A DNA stretch of 64,000 nt from Hofstenia miamia (Eukaryota > Xenacoelomorpha > Acoela > Hofsteniidae): positions 1,008,947-1,072,946 of the forward strand of contig CABFPE010000077.1 of NCBI GenBank assembly GCA_900660155.1. The letters are read 5' to 3'. The notes beneath the pieces were generated by a model. It was not told the DNA's origin. It searched no databases and saw only the letters and a program-made list of their open reading frames with translations. The position numbers were made by a program, and so were the translations under genes. Below are positions 43,991-54,660 of the stretch, one piece after another. Positions within the stretch are counted from its first letter, which is position 1; the number at the start of each line of letters is the position of its first letter.

Positions 43991-46295
43991 ATGGACATAC
44001 GGAAATATCTGAAGTCAAGCAAGTTAGATACAAACCAAAATAATGAAACCATAGAAGAGACTGGGGAAAGTACGAGTAAGAAGCAGAAGACTTTGCATTT
44101 CGCAGCAGAATCTTCATGTGATTTAATGAATGCTGATGCTGTCGATGAAACTTGGTCAGAATTCGATATTGGACATCATCTTGGACGAAACACGAAAACA
44201 GGCGATGATATGAAATATAATATGTTGACTAAACCCTTCAAGCCTCAGTTGACATATGATTTCAAAAAAGATATATCCGAAATCTCTAAGAGAAGTTTCA
44301 GACATGCTTGGTTAGCACAATATTCTCCGTGGTTAGCCTACTCACCAAAATTGAAAGGTGCACTTTGTATATATTGTGTTTTATTTCCACAGACTGTGCA
44401 TAGAGGAATTCAAGGTGCATTCATAACTAGTGCTTTTACTAAGTATAAGGATTTTCATGAAGCCGCAAGAAAACATATATCATCCAGATGGCACGTTGAT
44501 TCTACTAGTGATGCTGAGAACTTTATGGCTGTTATAAGAAATCCAAACAAGGAGATCATATGTCAGTTAGATTCTTCTATCGACAAACAGGTTAAAGAAA
44601 ATAGGGAAAAACTATTCTCAATTGTTTCAGCGCTCTTATTCTGTGCATCAAATGATTTGGCTATCCGAGGGAAAGATGACAGCAAAGGAAAATTTCAACA
44701 GCTTCTCAAATTTCGTATTGAGGCTGGTGATATCATTTTAAAACAACATTTTGAATCTTGTGCCAAAAACGCTATGTACACATCGCATCAGACACAGAAT
44801 GATTTGATCAAAATATCGGGAGAGTTGATAAGAAGTGAGCTTATTTCTGACGTCAATAAGTCTCCTGGTTTTTCTATCTTAGCCGATGAAACCACTGATA
44901 TATCTGGCACAGAACAATTGTCGATTGGGGTGAGGTTTGTTGATATATAGACTGAAAAAATAATACGAGAAGAGTTCCTTGGATTTACTCCACTAACAGA
45001 CATGAGTGCAACAGGTATATCAAATTCTATTACCAATCAATGGAAAGAGTTTGGTCTTGATCTAGATAAACTTGTGGGTCAAGGGTACGATGGTTGCTCT
45101 GCTATGGCTGAAAGACAATGGCGTTCAAGCGAAAATTCGGCACCCGTATCCTAAAGCTGCTTTTGTTCACTGTTCAACACATAGGCTGAATCTTGTTGTC
45201 AATGATCTAAATGCTGTGCCATCAATTCGAAATGCTATTGGTACAATTAAGTCGATTATAACATTTTTCCGAGAAAGTCCAAAAAGAAGTGCAATGGTTC
45301 CCAACATTTCTTTATCAGAAACTCGATGGACCGCCAAATACAAGAGCATAAGAATTTTTGCTAGTCATTTTGATGAAATTTACAATCAACTGGAAAAAAT
45401 TTCTACAATGGAAACTGGATCAGGACGACAAATTGCACATCAACTATTGTGTGCCACAAGCTCATCTACATTCCTATTTTGCCTAGCGATTATATCTTAT
45501 TATTCAGCTATTCTTGAACCAGTCACACAAGCCCTACAAGCCGTTCAACTTGATCTCCTGCAAGTGCAAGAGCACGTAGAAAATTTGCTACGTGTAATAA
45601 AGGATCATCGTAGTGAAGCAGAAGAGCATTTCAGAACTGATGTTTTTGACAAAGTCACATTGCTAGCTCAAAAATTAGATATTGATCTCTCTGTCCCACG
45701 GCAATGCGGAAGACAAATTTATCGAAAAAATTTGGAAATAGATGATGTTGAGCAATATTTCCGTGTGAGTGTGTATGTTCCTTATCTTGATTCTCTTATT
45801 AATTCCCTGCAATGTCGATTTTCTAAAGAGAATAGTGCACATTTTAATATTTCCTCATTGCATCCTAAACATATGCATACAATAAGTCATGGCAACTACC
45901 GAGAGATGATGTCAACTGTCACTCAAATGTATCACATTGATAACTTTGAGTTTGAAGCGTTGAGTTGGTATGATTACTGGGATAAATCAACAGATCAATG
46001 CAATGATGAATTTGCTACACTGCTAGCGCGAACTGAATTCTATCCCGCCGTACGAGAGGCATTGTTAATTCTTCTCACACTGCCAGCAACGACGTGTACT
46101 GTTGAGAGGTCCTTTAGCACACTGAGAAGAGTAAAAACTTGGCTGCGATCAACGATGTCAGATGAACGTCTCTCTGGTTTATGTATGATCAGCGTGCATC
46201 GTGAAAAAATAAATAAAAATAAACAAATATTCATTGAAAAGGTGATTGAAAAATTTGGAAGTGAAACCAGAAGGCTTCAATTCCTTTTCAAATAA
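43991..46295 (+). pseudogene. hAT transposase, ZMYM/TTF-finger type, two lesions
   Basis: This would be the DDE (RNase H-fold) transposase of the element. Residues about 98-135 form a TTF-type zinc-finger region (FRHAWLAQYSPW ... LCIYCVLFP). Next come a DUF4371-like region and the block ILADETTDISGTEQLS with the first acidic catalytic residue. GQGYDGCSAM and HCSTHRLNLVV then mark the second part of the fold. The C-terminus has the hAT dimerisation domain: TLPATTCTVERSFSTLRRVK. It is interrupted by a TAG at 44948-44950 and by a one-base frameshift at about 45105-45118; otherwise 43991-44950 (319 codons) and 45072-46295 (407 codons) are fully open. The whole would be about 770 aa, normal for this family (ZMYM1/THAP12-like domesticated relatives are known). 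AATAAA overlaps the stop (46289-46294). Confidence 0.93.
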
Positions 46296-46598
46296 AACAT
46301 TGTAATTTTCATGTTCATTAAATAAATGAAATCGGCTGATATGTCTTTTCCAAATTATAATGTTGCCTATATTCAATAACTAAATGTGTCAGTTTTACCA
46401 TGCAAGTTAATATAATAGTATAATATTGAAATTAAACTTAATAAATTTATAAAGATATAAGACTTTTTGTCATTTTAATTTGTGAAAAAATAAATCGAAG
46501 CTAGATGCGAAATTTCGGATTATGAATTTTCAGTTTGATATATTCATATGATTCTGCCCCCCCCTGGAAAATTTTCTGCCGGCGCCACTGCTGTGTTC

Positions 46599-47550
46599 TG
46601 TGCTTTTTCTTTGACATGCATATTAGAGAGAATCATTTTTAGAATTCTGCTCTTCCATTTGCAAATTTGTACAAACAAATGTTTTTGGTTGCTTTACTAT
46701 TTCATTTAATGTGATGGCTAACATGAATAGCATTTTCAGATGTGAAATATTCGTCACCAATTTTATAAGTTGTTGAAAAGAGTACCGCGGAACCTGTTGT
46801 ATGAAGAATGAAATTCAATTACAAAATTTCACTTAGATTGAGATTATTAATCCACTTAAATTGGGATTCAATGTACAAATACACAAGTTTTAAAAATTAT
46901 AAGATCCGAAACAAATCTGAAGCTTCTCAAAATGAAGATCCGATCCGTATCCGATCGGATCCGACTCCATCTCTAAGTTACTTGGCTGGAGAAGAGGTAA
47001 CTCAAAAGCACCAATTTTTCAACAGCCTCTTCATTTTAAATGTAGATCTCCTGGACGTATTATATAGTACTATTACATAATAAGCGGTGAGCACTGGCGT
47101 ACAGAATGTAGTTGAGAGCACATTAGAATTAAACGTGGAAAATCTTGTAAATTTCTTTGATAATTCTTAGTTGTTTGTTTCTTTCAACAATCTTGGCAGT
47201 TCATAAAAAATTCAAAAAACATTTTTTTGTAGATTGCTTTCAAAGCCCTTGGACGCTACATTAACAAGAATTTTGGTGGAATTCATTCACAGACTTCCAA
47301 TATTGATTAAAGAGCATTAATATGATTTTTTTACCATATGTTGCAAGATGCAAAATAACCACTGTAACTTGTTCAGAACTTTGATGAATTTCATTTTTTC
47401 TATGCACACACTAAATACCAAGTGATTTGAAACAGTGCAATTTTTAAGTACAGCAACAATTAACAGTCCCATGTGGCTCTCAGTGGGCATGAGCTACCTT
47501 AAAAATGGCCATTTAGTAGTGGTTGCACTCAATTGTAAAATAGATTAGTG
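46599..47550. other. Right part of the older hAT-like element and flank
   Basis: Up to 46975 this belongs to the interrupted outer element and is rich in ggatc/gatcc motifs near its end. Beyond that nothing was recognised. Confidence 0.4.
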
Positions 47551-47924
47551 AATTTGTAATAAGGAACTCCTCTTTTCAATATCGATGTTTTCGATTGTAA
47601 TATGGAAGTGAAAAATGCAATATAGAAAATACAATTTGTAATGTAGACGTCAAATATTTGTAATGCAAATGTCATTTGAAAAAGGTAAGTCATCAAATTT
47701 ATGTGTTGAGAAATACAAATTATGTTCAAAATACATGTTCATATAACTTTTATGATTCTTGTAAAATATAATTATCATCATAATTTACCTTTTTCTACAT
47801 GTAGTGACATCCATATCACAAATATCTTCTTTCTACAATACAAATAGTATTTTCTATACTACATTGCTCACTTCTATATCTAATGCTTTCGATATTGCAA
47901 CTAAGAGTTCCATATTACAAATTG
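47551..47924. mobile_element. Foldback repeat with internal 20-bp motif
   Basis: 47551-47693 and the reverse complement of 47779-47924 align along their length by eye (blocks aatttgtaat.aggaactc, caatatcga, tatagaaaatac, aaaaaggta). Each arm itself consists of variants of ttgtaatatggaa spaced about 20 bp apart. The 85-bp centre is AT-rich. This is the structure of foldback/MITE-like elements. The 61-codon frame at 47804-47989 lies inside an arm and is not a gene. Confidence 0.65.
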
Positions 47925-47989
47925 GAAAAGATGTAGTGACTATTAGAATTGGTAACACTCAGCATTTGGTAGGAATAGTATTAACATAA

Positions 47990-48728
47990 CGCCAATTTGC
48001 TTATTAGTAAATTCTACATTGCTTCTCAAATTTTTTAAATTGAAAAAATTGAATGTCAAACGTTAATTTCAAATTTCTAATTTTTTACCAATAAATAATA
48101 ATGAAATCTTAGAATATTATATTCATGTAAATATATCAACTATGGAATAAATATTTTATTGGAATTTTTGAAATTCTAAAAATTGACGTTTCAAAATTAT
48201 AGTTGTTCTCTAAGTGATAAAATATGTCTAAATTTGTTTGCTTGTTACCGCAGTATATTTAGAAAATGACTTCAAGTAAAAGTAAACTGTTTCATTATTA
48301 AAACTGTGAATTTGTCTAAGTTGTTTGAAAGATTAGAAATTTTTCCAAGATTCTTTAAAATATTTTGCAAGTATTTTCAATACAAAATTTAATGCATTAA
48401 CAAGACAATTTCAAATTTCATTAACTTGGCTAACATTGCAACATCCTTTTACGCTCTCAACTGTTTTCTGCTTATTTGCATGCCTTTTTATCTGACTTCT
48501 TTTTATTCATTATAATTTACTCACATTTATTTGTTATTAAACACAATAAAGAGAGACATTTGCTAAAAAAAGATGAGATCTGATTAATAAATGAGTAAAC
48601 CGTAGTGATCTAAAAATCAGAAATTTAAAACTGTTTAACAAAATATTGAAGTTAAATTAGAAAATTGACTAGAAATTCCAAAAACATTACAAGAAAACTC
48701 CAACTCTATAGCAATATTAAAGCATTCT
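47990..48728. other. AT-rich intergenic
   Basis: No gene or repeat recognised. The last part may belong to the 5' end of the following LINE. Confidence 0.4.
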
Positions 48729-51526
48729 GTGTTTATTCCATCTGTGTTTCTTTCAAATGTGCAGTCACTTCAGTATAAAACAGATGAACTTTATGCAGCC
48801 GTTTCTCAATTGAATTTTCCGGATATTCTATTGCTGACCGAACCACATTCGTCATACATAATACTTGATAGCTCTGTTGCTTTACCAGGATATGAAATTA
48901 TACGGAATTATCACATTAATTGCAGTAGTGATGAATCTGGTGGAAGAGTCATGATTCAAGTTAAAAACGAAATCCACTTTTTTGAATTTATTCCAATATT
49001 AAATGACACGAATAATATTTTTACAGATATAAAAGGTCTTTGCGCCATTATCAATATGCCAAAAACCCCGAGTGGAATCCGTGGTTACATATGTGGAGTG
49101 ATTTATCACCCAGACTGGAGCTCTAAGGATGCTAAAATAAAAAATTATACATTCGTCACATATGCGACCAGATTGTCCAAAAATTTTCCAAATCATTGCA
49201 TTTTAATCGATGGAGATTTTAGCCAACTAAAAAAGTTAGATTTCATTTATCGTGAAATTCAGTTATATTAAATGGTAAAGTTTCCAACTTATGGCTCCAA
49301 TAATTTGGATAGAATCTTTATAAACTATCCACCGTTTTTTCACAAACCAGTATCTTTAACAAGCATAGGCGGTTGTCGACATATCTCAGTGTATATGAAA
49401 TCTCTTTATTTATTGCCTAGTGTGGAGTGGAAAACCTTCAAGTGTAAATCCCAAAAGAACAATAACATGTTTGGACGTTGTATTAGTTCTATCAATTGGA
49501 ACTTTCTAGAAGATAATTCATACTCTTTTTTTATCAGTGGAAGACTTTTTCTAACATTATTAGTCAAGCTTTCGAATACAGATTCCCAATTAAGAGGACA
49601 ATGGTGTACTCAAGGCATAAACCCTGAATATCTCACAATATTTATCAATTGATTAAAAAAAGACAAAGGGCTTTACGTACTGGAAACAAGCAACTTTACA
49701 ATCAATTTGGTAATAAGGTCTGTCACCAAATTAAAGAAGCAAGGAAAAAGTATCTAGATAATAACATTTTAGAATTAAAGTCTGCTAAACCAAGAGCTTG
49801 GTGGAAATCTATCAAGAAGATGTGCGGTATGACCACTGGTCGTCTTAATAGAAAACTTAATGTTAGTGGTGATTTAGCAGAAATGAATGCTGAAACTCTG
49901 GAGCGAACAATAAATGATAAGCTAACATCAATAGCAGATAGTTATGAGACATTTTCTGAAGTAAGTTATCTCCCATGTCACTCAGACCTTAAGCCTATAA
50001 ATACAAATGAATATAAAACTTTTTTAGTTATTAACTCATTAAATCTCCAGAAGTCACCCGCTCCAGATTGTTTTTGAAATTATATACTTAATTGGATACT
50101 GCATGACTTCAGTCATGAATTCGCGTTACCAATTTCAATTCTGCTAAATTCTTCATTTAGATCTTGTTGTCCAGATCCTTTTTGCAGATGTTTGCTTTCT
50201 TGAAAAGAAATCGCCTGTCACATCATTGATTACCGACTTGAGACCAATTTCGTTAACTCACTCCATATCCAAAATAGCAGAAAAATTTATTCTAAAAGAA
50301 GAATTGCTGACTAAAATCCAAAAATATCAATCCTAAGCAATTTGGGGTAGTCCCGAAAAGATACACTATTATTGTTCTCCTTGATGCTGTACAACAGTGG
50401 ATAAATGAAATTGAAACAAAAGATACTTTTATTCGAATTTTTCTATTTGAGTTAAAAAAAGGCTTTTCTATTTTATTATCTATATCCAATTTCTATAAAA
50501 AGACTTACCAATATAGGAGTGAATAGCTACACAGTAAATTGGATAATTTAGTTTTAATTAATCGCCAACAAAGACTTAAGTTATAACATGTGGAACAACG
50601 TCGTTATGGAATACGTTATGCTGGGGTGCCAAAGAGAACTATATTAGGTCCTTGGCTCTTTATCATATTTATTGATTCCCTTTTGCGTGATTGGCCACAG
50701 AGAGACAAATATGTTGATGACACGACTGCATGAGATGTATGCAGTCGGAGCTTTCCTTCAATGTCCAATGTTTTAATGAAACTTCGTAAAAGAGTGGTCA
50801 ACGATTCTTTAATGCAATAAAACACCACCAAAACTAAAGAACTAAAAGTTTGTCCTTTGAGAAAATTTGATTTATCACTTGAAATAGAATTAGATGGGAA
50901 ATTAATAGAACGCAAAAAAGAAATAAAGCTTCTAGGTGTTTTCTTCCAAAGTAATTTAAAATGGAACGCTAACACCAACTACATTGTTAAGAAGGCAGCA
51001 AAGCGGTTACATTTCATGAATTTGCTCAACCCCAGTGTTTGTGAAGTGAAGGAATTAATTAATTAGACCAATACTCGAATATTGTTGCCCACTTTGGCAT
51101 CATCTACTTTCAAATTCCCAATAAAAAACAGAATTAATTCAGAAACGTACTTTCAAAACAATATTGCCGAATAAAGATTATAATACTATATGCAAGGATC
51201 TCAATTCAAAAACTTTATAGAATCGTGGTGAAGAAATATGCAAAAGATGATGGTATGAATTAACGAATGATGAAAACCATCCAATGCATTGGTTACAGCC
51301 AATTGTCAAAAAGTTAAACTACCATTTACGAGATGCTCGAAAATTCGTCTCAAATAACAGCCGACGGAACTAATTTGAGGAAGCATTCTTTTGCAAGTGT
51401 AGAAAGTCGAACAGAAAAAAAATATACTACTCCATATAATTTAAAATTTGTTTTGTATATTCGACCCTAGCTCGCAAAGGCAAATAAACTATCATTATTA
51501 TTATTACTATTATTATTATTATTAAT
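48729..51526 (+). mobile_element. Jockey/CR1-like LINE with endonuclease and reverse transcriptase, decayed
   Basis: A non-LTR retrotransposon ORF2 in pieces. 48729-49652 is one frame with a single TAA at 49269-49271 and encodes an APE-type endonuclease. It has VFLSNVQSLQYKTDEL (S...S...K.del), then DILLLTEPHS (the metal-binding E), then GVIYHPD, then ILIDGDFSQL (the D-F block), and a terminal RHIS, where active enzymes have SDH. After a frameshift, 49649-50077 is the linker and start of the RT (SPAPDCF). RT pieces follow to about 50720: GVVPKRYTIIVLLDAVQQW, PKRTILGPWLFIIFIDS and a degenerate KYVDDTTA, which is the YxDD box. Then 50857-51066 has the conserved IKLLGVFFQSNLKW. It ends in a TTA/ATT microsatellite at 51491-51526. 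Confidence 0.88.
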
Positions 51527-53579
51527 CACCCGCGCCTTAAGTCGCGTTGCTTCACTCAGGACGAAATTAATCAACACTAATTACACAGCGGCCCTTCGGC
51601 AACCTCCTGATTGCAACCTAATTAAGCGGCAGGTTATCAGCAAGAATAAATTATTTGAGGTGGCAAAGTCCGATCCAATTAAATCGAATTGGACCAATTA
51701 TGAAAACGCCAAGCATGTAATTAAAAAACTTCGTAAATCAAATTATGATTCTAGAGTTAAAGATTATTTTAAAAAATTTAAAAAATCTAGTCAAAAATGG
51801 AATTTTGTAAGCAGAAGCATTGGAAAATCTAAAGGTTTAAATATAAACATTGAAGGGTTACGTGATGATAACATGATATGCAAGGATAAACGCAAAATTG
51901 CAAATGTATTAAACAAAAATTTTAAAAACATGGGTAAGTTTGAATTTGAATCAATCGGAAAAAAGATTTCTTCTAACACTAAAATTGATTGTAACCTCAA
52001 AACTGAATTTCACTTCAGCTTAATTTCACATTACGATTTAAAAAAGAAGTTCTTAAACTTGATGAAAACAAGTCATGCGGTTCTAGTCACTTGCCATATT
52101 GGATAATTAAAAAGTATTTTCATATATTTGGCGAATATCTTCCTTTAGCATTTAATCAATGTATTATTGACAATCAATTTCCAAATAGTTTGAAAATTTT
52201 TGATATTTCGCCGCTATACAAAAAAGGCGACCCATTAGATCCCAATAATTATCGTCCCATTAGTATTACTCACCCGTTTGCTAAAATATTTGAAAAACTT
52301 CTTGCAGCACAAATGTATAAGTTTATTAAGGAGAATCGCATTTATCAGAAAATCAATACGGATTCAGACCAAACTTCAGCACAACTAACACAATTTTGTC
52401 ACTTACCAAAAAAACAAAATCTAATTTAAATAAAAAATTGTCCACAGCTATTGCATTTCCCGATCTTAGTAAGGCTTTTAATTCAATGAATTTTAAATTT
52501 TACAGTCAAAATTGTTAAATCAAGGCTTTAGCAAAGCAGCGACTAAGTTTATTCTTAGTTTTTTAAGTAATCGTAAGCAAAGAGTAAAAATTGATAGAAT
52601 ATATTCAAACTATGTCACAACGAATTTAGGCGTTCTCAAAGAACTGTACTAGGACCAATATTGTTTTTTTTATGTGAATAATATTTCCGAAACAATTTCT
52701 AATGGAACTATAAATCAATATGCCGATGATACATGTGTACTAAGAACCAGACAATTAACCAAAGACATCGAAGACCTAATTGTATATTTTAATATAAATA
52801 AATTGCAAATTAATGCAGATAAGACAAAATTTATCATCTTTTCACCGAAGGATCATAAAAAAATTTCCGAAAATATTAATATTACGATATGTGATAATGA
52901 AATTATGCAAAGCAATTCTGTTAATTATCTAGGAGTAGTAATCGACAAAGAAATGAAATTTAATGAATTCCTTTCCTTAAAATTACGAAAAATGGCAGCT
53001 GGTGTAAAATACTTATTTCATCTTAGGCATATAGGGAAATCATTTCATACAGAATTAATACACTAATTTATTTTAAGTCAATTTAATTATTGTTCTTTTT
53101 TATTTCAAAGTATCAACGCTCACAATAGGTCATCCTTAGCAAGAATATATAATTGGGCCTTAAGGTCACTAAATTTTATTGATAAGCATCAATCAGTCCA
53201 TGAACTTCGATTATCTTATAATATTTTGTCTCCACTTTATTCTATTCAGTATCAATCTTTGTGTTTAACTCATAAGTTTATAAATGAATGCAATTCTCTA
53301 AATTTTCTACAACAATATATTCAGCTCAATCAAAGAACAAATAAAATTTTCAGTAAAATTAACAGACAGGACTCTTTTACATTTAATTCCTGCGCATTGT
53401 GGAATAATCTAGATGTTACTACAAAAATGGACCAAATTATAAGCATTTTAAGAAAAAAATTAAGAATTACTTATTGAATAAACAATCGTTATTGGGCATT
53501 TCCAATCAATTACGTGCATAGAGTCTGTATATCTAAAATTAGTGCCCTTTAAGTAATTGCGCATATTTATTGATTTTGT

Positions 53580-53623
<44 letters not shown>

Positions 53624-53704
53624 AGTTTGTAGTATCTCCTTTGTTATTTTTTCAGCAATAAATTTGCTTTTACTCTTATTATTATTATTATCATTATTAT
53701 TATC
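51527..53704 (+). mobile_element. Second, 5'-truncated Jockey/CR1-like LINE
   Basis: It begins right after the tail of the preceding LINE, already inside the linker before the RT. The frame from about 51530 through 52106 is open, with a lysine-rich linker. Then 52091-52429 has RT block NYRPISIT...KIFEKLLA. A broken stretch with FPDLSKAFNSMN (where active enzymes have LDLSKAFD) and SNRKQRVKI follows. Then 52674-53066 carries QYADDTCVLR, the catalytic YADD box at 52719-52730, and VNYLGVVID. Finally 53226-53477 is the C-terminal region (SFTFNSCALWNNL). An AT microsatellite (53585-53621) and a TTA-rich tail close the element. At least three frameshifts or stops make it inactive. Confidence 0.88.
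53585..53621. repeat. (AT)n microsatellite
   Basis: About 18 AT units in the 3' untranslated part of the second LINE. Confidence 0.95.
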
Positions 53705-54402
53705 CTGTTCAAAAGTTTCTGATTGATTTTTATGTTGATTTCTTCAAAATTGAGAACCAAACTCCCAAAGCCAACACAGGTTGAAAGAATGTCTCCCCTT
53801 TCAATTAAGTCCATAAATAAATGTTTTTGCAAAAAATCTCTAGTCCAGTGTTCCCGATGCCACATTATCTGACAGCAGATAGAGAGTTTGTATTTTCTAT
53901 TTACGAACAACAGATGATATTGGTAAATTTTTCCTTTCAGGATCATTAGACTACTGATTATTTGAACATTAGATATGAAGAGAATATGAATGGTTTTGTA
54001 AGAAATGCGAATTTTCACCAGAAATAGGTAATAATTTTAAGTATTTCCTGTGCAGCAATGCTCCTTACAGTAAAAAATGGTTTTGATTTTACAGCTTAGC
54101 TATGTTAATTAGGTCATTCTTCAATTACAAAAAATGATATTTAGAAAAAATTATTTTCTCAAAAAACGGATATATTAACACAAACTTTCTTTCTTTGTTT
54201 AAAATAGGTTTACAATATTTCCTATATCAACAGATCAACAGATGGATATGCACCAACTTTCCTGTTTTCAATGTATTTCTACAAGATTCTGAAAATCGAG
54301 CTCATTAAATTGGTCATTAGATAAGATAGGTAAACTATTTCTGGAGTCATTAACTGTTGAGATTTCTTAGCATAGTTAGTTCTCGTTTTATATCTTATTT
54401 TT
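53705..54402. other. Intergenic or flank of the Tc1 fragment
   Basis: A 124-codon minus-strand frame (54018-53644) runs through the LINE tail and matches nothing. No terminal repeats of the Tc1 element were recognised. Confidence 0.4.
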
Positions 54403-54660
54403 CTTTTCAACGCATTCTTTCAAATATCTCCAGAAATTTCCAATAGGGTTAATGTCTGGAGAATTAGGAGGCCATAGTAAGATTTGAATGTAGATATCCT
54501 GAAATAATTTTTTGGTAAACCTGTGAAGTATGTCAGTTGCACCGCCCTGCTCCAGATCCAGCTGTCTGGATGGAATTGGTTTGCATACCTCAAGAAATCT
54601 TCAACCGCTTAACAGTACTTCCAGCTATTAATTGTTCCTGAACCATCCAAAACTATTAAA
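54403..54660 (-). pseudogene. Tc1/mariner transposase, C-terminal fragment
   Basis: On the minus strand the sequence reads LDGSGTINSWKYC, a stop, then AVEDFLRYANQF, and after a frameshift LEQGGATDI and WPPNSPDINPIGNFW. These are the DG..n...Y...L, q.DgA..H and WP..SPDlNPIEn.W blocks of Tc1 transposases. The aspartate of the middle block is changed (G) and the terminal catalytic E of NPIE is G. Coding ends about 15 codons later (YLKECVEKK). It is a dead fragment. Confidence 0.85.

Larger units (their letters stand above)
42524..46590 (+). mobile_element. hAT transposon, nearly complete (4,067 bp)
   Basis: The ends are inverted: the left is catgggcgccggcag and the reverse complement of the right is cagtggcgccggcag, 13 of 15 identical, each followed by a G-rich tract. 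They are bounded by perfect 8-bp target duplications ctgtgttc at 42516-42523 and 46591-46598. Inside, in order, are a G/C-rich subterminal tract, an AT-rich region, a TATA box with a non-coding or short-coding exon 1, an intron with a long hairpin, and a single large transposase exon. The intact target duplication and the few lesions show a recent insertion. Confidence 0.95.
41624..46975. mobile_element. Older hAT-like element split by a younger hAT
   Basis: The left end cagagatggaattggattc (41624) and the reverse complement of the right end, tagagatggagtcggatcc (46975), match at most positions. Both are followed by subterminal GGATCCGATC-type motifs. Without the 4,067-bp hAT and its target duplication (42524-46598) the outer element would be about 1.28 kb and non-coding. 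A clear 8-bp target duplication was not found, so the outer boundaries are less certain than the inner ones. Confidence 0.5.

Noticed and set aside
53644-54018. 124-codon minus frame as part of the Tc1 transposase
   Set aside because: It contains no Tc1 blocks, and its C-terminal part is the translated TTA tail of the neighbouring LINE.
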